A DNA stretch of 64,000 bases. It comes from Caprimulgus europaeus. Its lineage: Eukaryota > Chordata > Aves > Caprimulgiformes > Caprimulgidae. Below, in pieces: positions 37,205 to 48,589 of the stretch. The translations under genes were made by a program, and so were the position numbers. The stretch covers positions 74,319,474 through 74,383,473 of the forward strand of contig OU015528.1 in NCBI GenBank assembly GCA_907165065.1. The letters are read 5' to 3'. A model generated the notes under the pieces. That model was not told where the DNA came from. It did not search any database and was given only the letters and a program-made list of their open reading frames with translations. Numbering within the stretch: position 1 is the first letter of the stretch; each line of letters opens with the position of its first letter.

Positions 37205-40199
37205 GGATCTAAAAATGTACTTGTGCCTGGCAGGGATGCTCTGCAGAACTAATCCTTTGCATTTCTTTTGCGTCTTCCATCTGTGATTTCATAGTTAATT
37301 GACTTATCCATGCAGTGTTCCTCTGAGGTATAGATTATCTCCAGTTTCAGAGTGATAAAACCGAGTGTGTAGGGGTTTGTGACGTAACTTGCCCTAAACC
37401 CTCATGGGATTTCAAGGCAGGGGACAGAGTAGACCTGGGTCCCTGCTCCATACCCCCAAGGTGGATTCCCTCTTTCCTTGGAGACACACAAGAAACCACA
37501 CTCCACATGGGTAAGTACCACCACGTGCTACACCCACGTGGATCACAGCATTGCCTGAAATGCTCTGTAAGGATTTGCTGGCCTTGGCCAGGGCATGAAG
37601 CATGGAGCTGCTCTCATCCCACACGAGCCCTGAGGCACAAGTCAGACCAGTGCACATGGAGAAATGTCATAGCTGCTGTCACGCAGCTGACTTATTTTCA
37701 GACATCCCAGAGTCAATAACTGCACCGCAGCACCAGCTGTATTGATCATGCTGATGCTTTGAAGATCAATGTTTGCAACAGTCCTGGCTACAGCTCTTCG
37801 GGGGGATCAAAGCTCAGGCCTCCAGTAGTAAGGCTGAACTTCATCCCCCTTGGAAGCTGTGGGAGACTTTTACCTGTTATGGGTTAGAGGGAGACACATA
37901 ATACATACTTTGGGTTACGTCTGAGTGACTCCTGAGAGGGCTAATAGAAGACAAACATCAGCCTTCTTTGAATCAATAGGAGATGACCCCCATGCAACAG
38001 ATTTCTTTCTCTGACAAAATTGAATTCTTCCCTAGGCCTTCAATTCTGTGTTTGCAGAATGATGCTGCCTTTTCAATTGTTTTTAACAAGAAAAGTAAGG
38101 TGAAGAGGAAAGCATAGTTAAGAAGCAGTGATGATGTCGCAAATGTGGTAGTAGATAAAACGTAGGTGAGGAAACACTTAGAAAAATTTGGTTTCCAGCT
38201 GTCATTACATCCAGGTGATGCTAAGACTTTAGTGTAAAGTAAATTAGCTGATTAACTTATGGAACTGCTGTCCATTACCTTTGCAAATATCATGCACAAC
38301 AGGCAGGTTTCAGGCAACTTGTACAATTTGACCCCATCTCCTTAAACCACAATTTTTAGGTTTTCCCCATATTGTATATTATTTACCCTTTTTTAAAGTT
38401 CAGCTCCACCAGTTCAGTGACTGCTCTTCTTACTGCATGCAAGACAACTCAGATGGGTGATCACAATGTTAGGGTAATGAGCAGAAACTTTAAGGAGATG
38501 TTTTCATATTCATTTCTGCCAGGACTGTGGCACGGGAAACACAAAAAATGCATTTCTGTTTGTCATCTAGGACACACATCACCTTATCCTAACACAGGTG
38601 AAGGAAATTGAGCCTTAGAAGTACCAGTTCACTCCAGTTATTATAAGAAATAATAATGAACCAGTTGAAGTTACCGAAGACGAATCTCACCTCTGAAGAC
38701 TGACCTGGCTCAGTGAGTTTTGTTCTTGTTTCCAGATGAAGAAAGATTGGGGTCTCTGAATTTTAACAGTGTCTTAATAGTGGCATGAATTCCAGCATCA
38801 AATATTAATTCAGATGAGGCTTTGAGGTAAGTGGGGATTGTTGCCTAGGCTGAAAACAGGCTGATGATATGTATTCATTATATGTAGGAGCTCTCCTGTG
38901 CCTTGCTGGAGATGCTGTGCCGGCATCATTATTTTACATCTTTATTGACATTCTGGGAGTTGGATAAACGTCCCATTAGCCCAGTAAAGATGGAGAAATG
39001 AGATAGCAGGGAGACCTAGGATCAGAAATATTCTTAGAAGAGTATCTGTATGACTATGGCTTGTGCAGTATGAGGAGGATTCAAAAGGGGCTAGCAACTC
39101 TGCAGATGCTTAGAACCCCTGCCCCAAAGAGTCGAATTTAGGAGGTGAAAGGGTTTGAGAGGACCAGGAGTTTAAATAAGCTGAACAGGCTCAGAAAAGT
39201 AAATGAGCAGGAAGGGTAAAGTTAATCCCTGACCTCTGAGTCTCTTTAGCCCTCATCTTCTCTTCAACGCAAGTGGAACCTTGCTCAGAAACCGTCACAG
39301 CTGGGACACGCGGTGACCGATAGCTGGTCAGCCAAAGAGCATCCCCAGGGAGGCTTGGAGCTCAGAGGACAGTAAGCCAAGGAGGGGCTCACAGGCAGCT
39401 GCCGAAGCAGTCACAGGTGTATAGCTAGAAATATCCATTACAGCATAAGGCAGCAACATGCTGGTGGCATCAGCTGAACACAGCTTTTAATTGAGGGCCT
39501 CAGATGAGCTGTAAGGGGAGGACTGTCTGTCACCTATGCCAGAAGGTAAACCTGACAGAAATAGTGATGACTCTGAGTTTACCAACAGTTCATGAGTGCA
39601 AGAGGGTAGGATTTATTAGGGGTTGAACAAACTGACAGAAAAAATATGTAAAATGAAAAAGTATGGGATCATCATGGGGGAAAAAAGGTGTCACTTGCTT
39701 TCCTGGGTCCTATTTTCGGTATCTGATCACGTCCTGGGAGGCAGCCTGTCTCCATCAAATAAGGTGTGTGCAGGATCTACCTCTGACTCTGTCATCCAGG
39801 TGATCCTCCTGCCTACAGGTTTGGGGGTTTTTTCATATAGATATATTTTCTGAGAGCTAAGCAGCTGCCAAATTCTCCCCCAGCCCTCAGCCTCAGAGGG
39901 ACCAAAGCTGCACGGACGTTTTGGAGAAGAAGTGGTCTCTGGTTGCTCTTTTCATCTGGGGTTCTGATTTGCTTCAGAAGTAACCCAGCCTTTAAAGGAG
40001 ATTAAAGAATCTCAGCATGTAATAGTATTTTACAGGATTGCTTTTGGGCAACCCCAGATTATTATTATTCTTTTGTACTTTGTCAACCCCCTTCTTTCCT
40101 CTCCTCTATCTTCTAGTTCTGCTTTATCCCAAACACTCCTATTCATTCCCTCCCTGTCACCTCTTCCCCAGTCCAAAACGACCACAGTTCAGGATTTGC

Positions 40200-40640
40200 A
40201 CAATTGTAATGACATTACACTTCAGAGAAATGGTTATTTCTCACTTAATGCCTTGCCTATCCTGCGAGAGCAATACACACAGAGACATGTCTATAGAGCA
40301 TCAACCGCACTTACAAGTATTTGCAGAGTATTTGGGAGTCACTTTGCATCAGAGGTTGTGTTTTTACAGACATAAAATGGCTATAATCAGGTTTCTAACC
40401 GAGAGCATAATAGCTGTGCTTTAGCAGAGTTGTAGCTTTGGGAAACAGTGTTTAATTTGACAGAGATATTAACGGGGATGGCGGTGGAGTCCTTTACATT
40501 GGAAAAACAGCTTCTGTTATCCTGTTCTGTTGATTCATTCTTGCAAACCAAACACACTCAGTGTTTGTAGCTTTCTATGCTGTAGTGAACATTGTGCCCT
40601 GTTTGAACGGTTACTAAAGTGGATGAATAAATCATCTGTC
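40200..40640. promoter_or_regulatory. Possible conserved non-coding element
   Basis: An AT-rich, repeat-free block with several CpGs ('aaccgc', 'accgag', 'aacggggatggcgg', 'gaacgg') and no simple repeats. The two overlapping plus-strand frames that run into its left part (40038-40424 and 40073-40375) look like chance frames. Evidence is compositional only. Confidence 0.2.
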
Positions 40641-40955
40641 TGACTGTTGCAAATGCATACATAGACCTAGTGCTCTAGTAAAAGGCTTTGTATGTGTTTT
40701 GACTATTAACATCCAGAGGGGCAAATATACCTGGCAGTGAAAGGAAAATATAGCTCAAGTTACTGCTTAGCGAAGGAAGCCCCATCCTATTTCCAGCACA
40801 CATTTCAGCAGAAGACTAAGCAGGATGCTCAGCCTCATGGTTGCACCTGTTGCCACCCAGGACAGCCAGAATCCTTTTTCTCTGCTGGGGCAGAGACTCT
40901 AGACAGCAGTTATCATCTTGAGTCTGTAAAACTCATCTCTACAGCTCCTGTTTGT

Positions 40956-40989
40956 CATCTATAGATCCTCAAAGCATCTATAGATCCTC
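40956..40989. repeat. 19-bp tandem duplication
   Basis: 'catctatagatcctc' occurs exactly at 40956-40970 and 40975-40989, a two-copy tandem repeat with a 19-bp unit. Confidence 0.85.
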
Positions 40990-42488
40990 CTGGTGAGGCA
41001 GGATGGAAGTGAGGAGAAACAAGGTAGTCAGAGCCAGGTCAACAAGCCAGAGCCTGGCCCTGAGCTGACTCTTCCTCAAACACGGCAGTCCCCACCTCTG
41101 TTCAGGTGACCTACTTGAATGGTCGAGAGGCAGCTTTTCCTTCCTAAACTACCACACTGTCTTAACAGGAATCATGATAATAATGGCTAAGATCATTGAT
41201 GTGTAGAGATAAATGCATTCCAGTTGTTGGAGGAGGATGGACAGACCCAGATTGCCATGCTAAACAGGGCAGGACACTAAACTGGCTTTGCTATCTGCCT
41301 CTCTCAGCCTTGTGGAGAGACCCACGATGTTCAGATGTGACTTTTGTGTCTGCCTTCCAAATCTGGAAAGCAGCTAAATCAATCTTATTAATACCTTGAG
41401 ACTTTAATATTCATTGTATTGCTTTGCTTTCATGGAAAAAGCATAGCTGTTCTGGAACAAGCAGGTCATTAGAGCCTTAAAGATGAACTCCAGAAGAGTA
41501 ACTGGTGTTTCCAGCCCTCACTAGAGTTGGTGCCATATAAGGGTAAGTTGGCAAGCGATTTTGACAACACTTAAGCATGCAAATGCTGCATCAGTGGAAC
41601 AGCTTGCAAAGAGCACGGGTCTGCCCCTTGTTCAATTCCCCAGGGGTGGGTTCCTCTCCCTCTGAAGCCACGAAGTAGATCTCAAAGACTGCACCAGCAA
41701 TCTTGAAGAGGAAAACATCCTTTCTCAGCTTTGAAAATGTAGCCTATAACTGGCAACAAATAAACACAGCTCCAGTTTCTCAGCACTGCCCAAGCAACAC
41801 ACCCAGTACAGCACAGTTCCTCCCTTTGCATCACTGACAAAGCTGCCAGCTGAATTGCGCCTGTATCCTTGGTGCCTTGGAGCGGTACCAAGCAGGAAGC
41901 ACATAGATAAGCTTTCAGGAACTCAGCAGCTTTTGCAGCACTGCTAGGCTCAAAAAAGACCCTAATGCCTTGCCACTGGCTAGTAAAAAAGAGCACATTG
42001 CACTCTAAAAATCATTGCTGAGAATCTGGCCTTTTCCGAGAACAAAGCTTTGTGCATGCCAGGAGATTACTTCAGAACGAGATCTGAAATATCACAGTTT
42101 TTAACCCTGTTTATAACTTAATCTATAGCTGAAAAGGTGACTGAAGAGGTAGTGACATCCCAGAGAGGGTGCACTCAGCCATCTACACAACCTGCAATCC
42201 ACACCGTGTCCTCCTCTCACCTCTCGGAGATGGGAGTCCCCAGGCAGGCGGTGCTATGAGCTGCACCCAAATGGGTGGGCACCAAGGTCCCACCCCTCCT
42301 CAGCCAGTGCAGGCATTGCTTCCCCTTGACACCCTCAGGACAAATCAGCTTGCTCATCACCAGGAGTTGCTCAATCTGACCCCCTTGCACAGCCCTGGCA
42401 GTACTGGGTGGGAATCACCACTATGTGCAGAACCTTTGCCTATTTTAAAAGTGTGTTATATAAAAAGGCATGTAAAAATATTCATAAT

Positions 42489-42574
42489 TTGGTCTTTTGG
42501 GTGGTTTGGCCCTCTTTTTCCACCATTCCCCCTTTATGAAAAAAAAAAAAGAAGAAAGAACGTTTTCAGTTGTG
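42489..42574. repeat. Unclassified dispersed repeat, copy A
   Basis: About 86 bp that recur at 45713-45817 in the same orientation. The body 'gggtggtttggccctctttt' through 'ccctttatg' differs from copy B at only about 4 of 52 positions. It is followed by an A-rich stretch and then a 24-bp tail ending 'ttttcagttgtg' with 2 differences. Sequence outside these limits is unrelated. I do not recognise the family: it is not CR1 and not the LTR. The A-rich core sits inside the element rather than at its end, which is odd for a simple retroposon. Confidence 0.75.
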
Positions 42575-42989
42575 TGTTTTTCCTGGATGAATGAAACAAA
42601 GTAAGATATATTTATTTGTTTCCACAGATAATTAATTGTTGAAAGCAGCTATTTTGAGGGAAGAAAAAAAGCCCTAAAAGGGGCTGGTTCTTATAGGACA
42701 TAAGCAAATCTTACCCATTTTTAGATAACCTGTGAAGAGTTTGTCTTTGTTATCACATAAGTAGACTTGTAGTAAAAGTCACAATCTAAACACAGCCAAG
42801 ACAGGGTGGAGAACTGGATCACACGAACATCCCAGTTCCCTCCTCAACCCCCCGACCCGCTGCAGGCATCGGTCCTCATTTGCAAGTGTTCCTTTTGTGA
42901 GGGCTGTGTGCCGGTTTCGACTTTTATTCACAGAAGATGAATGAAAACCAGGGCAAAACTGGAGAAGCGGTGATGAGGGAAGCACAGTA

Positions 42990-43330
42990 GCAATAATATT
43001 CATATCGTTTGGATGCAAACGTGGCACTTATTGAAAATATGCAACAAAAATAAAAAAGCGAGCGTGGAAAGCACTCCGAGTGTTAAATATTCATTAGTAT
43101 TCCCCGCACTGCCTGTTCTAAATATAAGATACATTTCAGCGCAGCCCCGGTGTGTGACTGGGATGTTTTCCTTATGTGATGCCATAGCCATTCGGATGGC
43201 GGGATGTCGCCATGGCAACACCGTGATGCTACCTTTTGTTTGCCGGATGCAGTGGCCAGTTGCGAGGTCCAGCAGGATGAGTGCCAGGTATGGCTGGGCT
43301 GTGGCAGTGTCTGTTGTCCTGCTCACTGAA
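42990..43330. promoter_or_regulatory. Candidate regulatory element with RFX X-box
   Basis: A repeat-free block with raised CpG frequency ('agcgagcgtgg', 'ttcagcgcagccccgg', 'ggatgtcgcc', 'aacaccgtg') beside AT-rich words such as 'aaatattcattagtattcc'. At 43206-43219 lies 'gtcgccatggcaac', a complete match to the RFX X-box consensus (GTNRCC, 2-nt spacer, RGYAAC). RFX factors bind such sites in ciliary and immune gene control. Together these suggest an enhancer or distal promoter. Conservation cannot be tested here. Confidence 0.4.
43206..43219. promoter_or_regulatory. Perfect RFX X-box motif
   Basis: 'gtcgccatggcaac' satisfies every position of the X-box consensus with a 2-bp spacer. By composition alone such a site is expected about once per 100 kb, so its value lies in sitting within a CpG-richer block. 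Confidence 0.6.
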
Positions 43331-45703
43331 CGTACACACAGGGGTGGCAAGCAGGAAGAGATGGCAGCTCTTTGCATTAGAGAGAGATGGAGACTAGGTC
43401 TAAATCCAAACTTACTCTGCTCTTCAGGACTGTTCCAGGCTGCACCACTTGCCCCTGTATTGGGGTCCCCAGCCCAAAGGTTAGGAAGGGTTTCAATTTA
43501 CAGATGTTTTATCCAGGCTTGGATGCACCCACAGCTAGTGAACAAGAGGAAAGCTGAGGGTTCAGATATATACCATAGAGTTTGACTACTTCTAGGGCCC
43601 TCAGCCAATAGCCTAACATTGAGTATAAGGATTTTTTGGCCGTTTTCCCCCACTACTGGGTACCTGGGGCAAAATTCAGCTCCAGAGTCAGACATTTAAA
43701 TTCAGTCATTTACAACTACTTGCCTAAATGTTAGCAGGTATCTCTGTTCTCATTCTGGTCCATGGAGGTGTGTCAATGCAGTCAGCAGAGCCTAGAAAGA
43801 GATTCAGCTCCAAGGCAGACATGTACCTTGGTCTGATGTGTAGATTCCTGCAGACGTTTAGATTATGATAATATAGAGGGGTTTCAAGGTATCTATCTCA
43901 CTCCCATGATTAGCTAAGGAGCCAAGCCATATTCCCAGCTTAAACACTGCTTCTAAGACAAGGTGGGTTGAATCCAGGACAGGGTGAACCTCTGCAACAT
44001 CTGTGCAAACCAGACAAGTGGGTCCCCTCTTCTGCAGATGGAGAACCTGAGATATGCTGGGTGTAGCTGACCAGGCTCTGAGTCAAAAGCTGCTCCCCTC
44101 CCCAGAAAGAGGATGAGAAAGCAAGCGTTCACATGCTCCTTTTGCCTCTGTAGTGCCTTTGATCTGAAAATCGCAGGAGCGGAGGCTGTCGGACGAGTCT
44201 GTGGTAATTTGAGCGTTGCCATGAGTCGCAGCCCAGGGGAGGAACAAAGTGTCAGACCATGGTACACACTATCGTGGCACCGTGCTTCTGGCTACAGCAA
44301 CCAAAACTTTCATTTTAAAGTCACCATAATCTTCTCTGTCTCTCAAAGTTGTCAAGTTATTGCTCTGAATGTGAAAGGGATTTGCAAACGGGCTGGATGC
44401 ATGCGGAGGATGGTTGTTCTGCTACTGTAGTACACAAAGGACAGGTTGGTGGCTGCATAGGCTAAAACAGAGTAGCTGCCCAGATGCTAGCAGAGCTCAA
44501 GTCCTACCTGGTGCCTGGAGATTGAGAGGAGGATGAAACATGATGCACAATCCCCATCCATCCACATTTGCTGGAAATGACCAGCCTCAACACTTTCTGG
44601 GAAACCACTCCAAAATTTGCCCAGGCTGAGCCAGTTGAGTTTCCTGGCCCCACTGGTGAAGGTGGATGTGGACAGACATTTCTGTCTCACACCACTTTAG
44701 CTGTGGATCACAGTAATGCCATGCAGGGGCTCGTAACTCAGGCAGGGGCTCCGAGCATCTTCCAGGACGGGCAGGCTTGCTTCTGGCTCGCAGCCGTGGG
44801 TGCTGCTCAAACTGCACCATCCTCTTTCCCGTTCCTGCTCATCCTGCTGATCTGGGCTCTGCTCTGAGTCATGCAGTATCAGCACAATTCCCCATTGCAT
44901 TCAGATCAGAGAGGCTTTGAGCGCTGCTGAACCAGAAAGGCCCTGGCTTGCTTTTCTGGTCCCAGACTGAATTACTCTTTTGGCCTTTAGGAAAACCATC
45001 ATTTTTTTTTTTGCTTGTAAACAGAGATAACACAGGAAATCTCATGAGGCACTGCGGTTTAGCCTAGTTCAAAGCAGAACTGAGCTTTAAAAGAGAACTG
45101 AGTGTTCATATACTACCATGGGTGCACCATCCACATTATCATATTACATTAGAGCTTGATCACGTGGCTTCAGATCTCCAAAATTCTCAGATGCTCCCCC
45201 CTCTTTAGGTTCCTCTTGATACTTTGGAGAGTCAAATTCCAACGATGATTTGCAGACTATTTTTCACAGATACACAGACTTGTAAACCTCATGTCAGAGT
45301 CTGACACAACGTTGTGCAGCAGAAAAATCACAACGATCGTGTTTTACTGGAGCCTGGAATTCCTGCTGCCATTTATTCAAGGTCTTTTTAAAGTTTTGTA
45401 AATACCAATGGCAAAACATATTTATATACATCCAGCAAGAAATAGATGAGCCTGCCAGTATTGTACGCTTTAGCTCTGGAAAACTTATCTCTGCCTTCAA
45501 TATGATATGATCAGATTTGGTCACATTTAATAAGGAGCTGAGTTCGGCCAAGAACAGTTAATTATCTTTGAATTTAATATTAATCACTGTAGGGGGCACC
45601 TCCCCTCTCTGTTTTTACCCCACAAGGAAAAATAAGAAAAATGCCCTAAAACTGCAAGATCTACACTATCAAAAGTATTGGGATTGATAGAGAGGAAAAG
45701 AGA

Positions 45704-45715
45704 TGTGCAGGGTTG
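45704..45715. repeat. 12-bp flanking duplication, left copy
   Basis: 'tgtgcagggttg', exactly repeated at 45814-45825 on the other side of repeat copy B. It is the expected signature of a target-site duplication. Confidence 0.8.
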
Positions 45716-45813
45716 GTCTTCTGGGTGGTTTGGCCCTCTTTTTTCACCATTCACCCTTTATGGAAAAAAAAAATTAAAAAAGAAAAACCAGAAGAAGAAA
45801 GGACATTTTCAGT
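45716..45813. mobile_element. Unclassified inserted repeat, copy B
   Basis: About 98 bp homologous to 42489-42574 and bounded on both sides by the perfect 12-bp direct repeat 'tgtgcagggttg'. This is strong evidence that the segment was inserted as a unit. A duplication of this length is typical of LINE-type target-primed insertion rather than of a cut-and-paste transposon or a retrovirus (4-6 bp). Inside, the body is followed by a longer A-rich stretch than in copy A ('aaaaaaaaaattaaaaaaga'), then 'gaagaaaggacattttcagt'. No coding capacity and no terminal inverted repeats are visible. A short non-autonomous retroposon is the likeliest reading. Confidence 0.65.
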
Positions 45814-45825
45814 TGTGCAGGGTTG
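45814..45825. repeat. 12-bp flanking duplication, right copy
   Basis: Right-hand copy of 'tgtgcagggttg', matching 45704-45715 without mismatch. Confidence 0.8.
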
Positions 45826-47169
45826 AATACCCTCATTTGTGTCACTGTCTGGGTGCATTTCTGTTGGGGCTTGCCAGGGCAGGGATCGTGTCTATCTCTG
45901 GGATCATCCCAGGCTTTTCACCCTGTTCAGATCAGAGAGGCTGTCCATACACCACCATGGACATATTCCCTTGCACCCTCTCCATTTCAGTGTAGTCTCC
46001 AGAAGTCTATGTTGAGCATGGTGCATATGAGCAGAGATGGTCCCTGGCCTGAGTAGCCAAAACATGAAACCATGGCAAGAGGAGATGTTTATGGAGGAGT
46101 GAGGAGCCACAGAGGACCCGAGGACAGGATTCTCCTTGGCTTTGGACATTTAGGGTGGATCGCTTTGGGAAGGAGCCTGTATCTCTCATTGGCCTTGCAG
46201 GAGCCTCAGTGGCTGACTCAGACTGGAGGGCAGACTTTTAAATGGCAAAAGCTAAATGAGGTGAATGCTTATGGTCACCCAGGGAACGTATAGCAATGTC
46301 AGGAGTTTAACCAGATCCCATCTCCATGCCTTAATCAGATGGTGACTCTTCCTGATCATGTAGCTTTGGGGCCTCAAAGAAGAGCTGATATTAAAGAGCA
46401 TTAGAAATTTCCACCTGTGGTATGCTACAACCAACCTGACGGTGACTTTCTAAGACTGAAAATCAGGTTCTGGTGGTGTAACAGGGTTTTTAATTTCATT
46501 TTTGGACAGCAATTGGGTACTGGTATGTGGAAGGTTATCCCATGGGCTGGGAAAGGAAGCCTTATTTGTGCCTGTATTAGGAAATAAAGTGGCCCTGGGG
46601 GGAGCCAACCTTTGGAGCAGTGAAGGGCAGCTGATGTTCATTTGATGGTGTTTCAGAGGGGTTTTACTTTGGACTGGTCTGGTCTGACCCTGTCGACCAA
46701 ATGCTGGTATGTTCAGAAGTCTGAAACCCATTTTCCAGTCAGATTTTCTCCAAAAGAGCTTCAGTCCCAACAACACTCTGTGATGGAAACCAAAATGTGG
46801 GCAGTGGGAGTAATTAGGGAATTTTCCACAAAGGCATGCTCTGATCTGAATTAAAATGCCAGTAGAAATGCATTCAGTGAGTACCTTTTGCTGACCAACT
46901 TTGCAAGACTATATTCCTTTTGTTTCACTCTCTTTTCTTTCTTTCTCTCCCTCAATTCCTGGCTGACAATTGACAGGAACTCCCTTTCAGCGTGGGTTTG
47001 AACAGCAAAAGCACCCAGCAGAAAATGCTCCAACTGTTGGCATTTCTGAGCCTGTGTTGGGGAAAACCACTTGAGCTGAAGCTTGGGATCCGGATTACAC
47101 CCCTTTAGAAGTCAATCCCAGGGAATTCACAATCTTTTCACAGTGGTGAAGTTTTGTCCGTGCTTTCCT
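45826..47169. other. Non-coding stretch, no gene seen
   Basis: No exon or repeat recognised. The sequence is unique-looking up to the CpG-rich block that follows. Frames up to 108 codons overlap on both strands and are not recognisable. Confidence 0.55.
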
Positions 47170-47388
47170 AGGTAGAACAGAGAGCCGATGAGCGGCAGCC
47201 CCGCGCGGGGACGTTGCCAGATTAAACCCGGCGGCACAATAGGCAGGACAAAGTCCCCCACCTTCCCATCGCTGCCGCCGACCGGATCCCCGCGGCTGGG
47301 CTGGGATGGTTGTCCTGTGCTGAATGCATTACGTAAGGCAGGGATCGTTTGTCAGCCGCGATGGTACAAACATAGCTGCAGGCAGATT

Positions 47389-47425
<37 letters not shown>

Positions 47426-47622
47426 AGGGAGAGGGAGGAAGGTCTCTCCAGGAACGGTGCTTCACACAACTGAGGATTGCAAGTTGGCAGGTTGGCGGCT
47501 GGCCGAGCTGCTGGGAGGGTGTCGCTGGCGGTCCCTGACATGCTCTTGTTCATGTGGGATGCTTGAGACAGGCACGAGAGACTAAGTTGGGGGACAAGGA
47601 TTGGCATGAGGATCGGACCAAA
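47170..47622 (+). promoter_or_regulatory. CpG-rich promoter / 5' UTR candidate
   Basis: The strongest CpG cluster in the window: about 18 CpGs between 47184 and 47360, where the rest of the window is strongly CpG-depleted. It contains the 12-bp palindrome 'ccccgcgcgggg' (47199-47210) and a PAR-bZIP/NFIL3-type site 'ttacgtaa' (47329-47336). A (GA)15 run (47393-47422) follows, as in many vertebrate 5' UTRs and GAGA-type promoters. Further CpGs lie at 47490-47535. No clear TATA box is seen, as expected for a CpG promoter. It leads directly into an ATG with good context at 47623, so transcription toward the right is likely. The exact start site cannot be placed. Confidence 0.5.
47393..47422. repeat. 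(AG)15 microsatellite
   Basis: Thirty bases of perfect AG repeat, followed by G/A-rich sequence to about 47441, inside the candidate 5' UTR. Length variation between individuals is likely at such a locus. Confidence 0.95.
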
Positions 47623-47655
47623 ATGGAAGGGCTTCTATCTCCGATGAGAACGAAG
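47623..47655 (+). CDS. Candidate first coding exon (11 codons)
   Basis: An ATG at 47623 has A at -3 and G at +4, a strong Kozak context. It opens 11 codons reading MEGLLSPMRTK and reaches 'acgaag/gtaggg', an acceptable vertebrate splice donor (AAG/GTRRG) in phase 0. An in-frame TGA at 47536-47538 upstream supports this ATG as the true start. If the donor is ignored, the frame stops eight codons later. It follows the CpG-rich promoter candidate, so the arrangement is that of an alternative first exon encoding a short isoform-specific N-terminus, as in many large developmental or neuronal genes. I do not recognise the gene, and no second exon is visible in the following 16 kb. A non-coding RNA first exon is the main alternative. 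Confidence 0.4.
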
Positions 47656-47751
47656 GTAGGGGAAGATGTAAATGTCTTTTGAAGCTGCTTTTACCCGAAG
47701 TGGGGAAGGGGAGGTGCGGGGCTAGGTCTGTGAATCGGGGGCTTGCCGAGC

Positions 47752-47802
47752 TTTTGTCTCTTTTCTTTTCTGTCTTTTTTTTTTTTCCTTTCCTCTTTTT
47801 CA
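47752..47802. repeat. Pyrimidine-rich tract
   Basis: About 50 bases almost entirely of C and T, with a T14 run inside. It could serve as a polypyrimidine tract, but no convincing acceptor and exon follow. Confidence 0.75.
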
Positions 47803-48589
47803 AAACTACACTCGTGAATGTAACTCGGCGGTGGAGCGACAGCAGTTGCCTCCAAGAGGGGAGTAACCCATCACTCTTCCTCGACAGAGATGACCTTTGT
47901 AAATGAGTTTGCCTTTTGGAGTAGACAGCCATATTTTTGTTTGAATTTCCAGTCGGAGGCTCTCATTGTGTCTGTGTGTCTGTGCGTGCTCCCCAGGGAG
48001 CCATTCGGGGAAGGAGTACCTGCGATGAGGGGAGGGATGGATGGTGCTGGTGGGCTACCCCAGGATGGTATTTTTAGCAGCAAGGGATGCACAGACAAGC
48101 AAGGAGGGTGTTTTTGTACCCTGCCAGGGTGTGAGATTTCTTGGTGTAGACCCAGACCAGAAAGATGTAAGCGAGAAAGTGAGTGTGCAGACCTAAGGAA
48201 TTGCTGCACTTGTCTGCTGCCTTCTCACAATCCCAACTCTCTTTAAAGGTTTGCTATTAATCCTCATTATTAAAGAAACTTGAATCCCAGCAGGGAAAAG
48301 TCAGAGGCAAATACAGGGATGGTTTACTTTGTAAAATCTCCTTCTGTGTTATTATTTCTGCGTGGTCCTAGGGGATAGCCTGATCCTGACTGTATTTTAT
48401 TTAGTCACTGTCTCCATGTGGTAACTGCCTTGGGTAAATCTTTCTGACTTCGGTCCACCACCAAATGCAGTCCAGCCCTGTTGTATTGTATCTCAGGACT
48501 GGGAGAACTGGAATTTAATGACAATTCTTGCTAGCAACAGGGCATCTTCATATGTCTTAAATGCAAGCAATTTTGAAGATGCAGTCAGA

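Larger units (their letters stand above)
29411..42488. other. 13-kb non-coding stretch, no gene seen
   Basis: No supported gene, RNA gene or classified transposon. It holds A/C-rich simple sequence (30963-31012), T-rich tracts (35700-35745), A-rich sequence (36118-36142), an A18 run (37187-37204) and a 19-bp tandem duplication (40956-40989). Two blocks that look like conserved elements are listed separately. All frames are under 130 codons and unrecognised. Confidence 0.55.
42575..45703. other. Non-coding stretch between repeat copies
   Basis: No supported gene. It contains the CpG-richer regulatory candidate at 42990-43330. A 190-codon plus-strand frame (43013-43585), overlapped by a 125-codon frame on the other strand, covers that element but resembles no known family. 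Confidence 0.5.

Noticed and set aside
43013-43585. 190-codon plus-strand frame
   Set aside because: No recognisable domain, an overlapping 125-codon frame on the other strand, and no promoter or splice context. The raised GC of the regulatory candidate lowers stop-codon frequency.
47890-48246. 118-codon frame just after a polypyrimidine tract, considered as a second exon
   Set aside because: No acceptor-donor pair fits it, the opposite strand has a 112-codon frame over the same bases, and the Cys/Gly-rich translation matches nothing I know.
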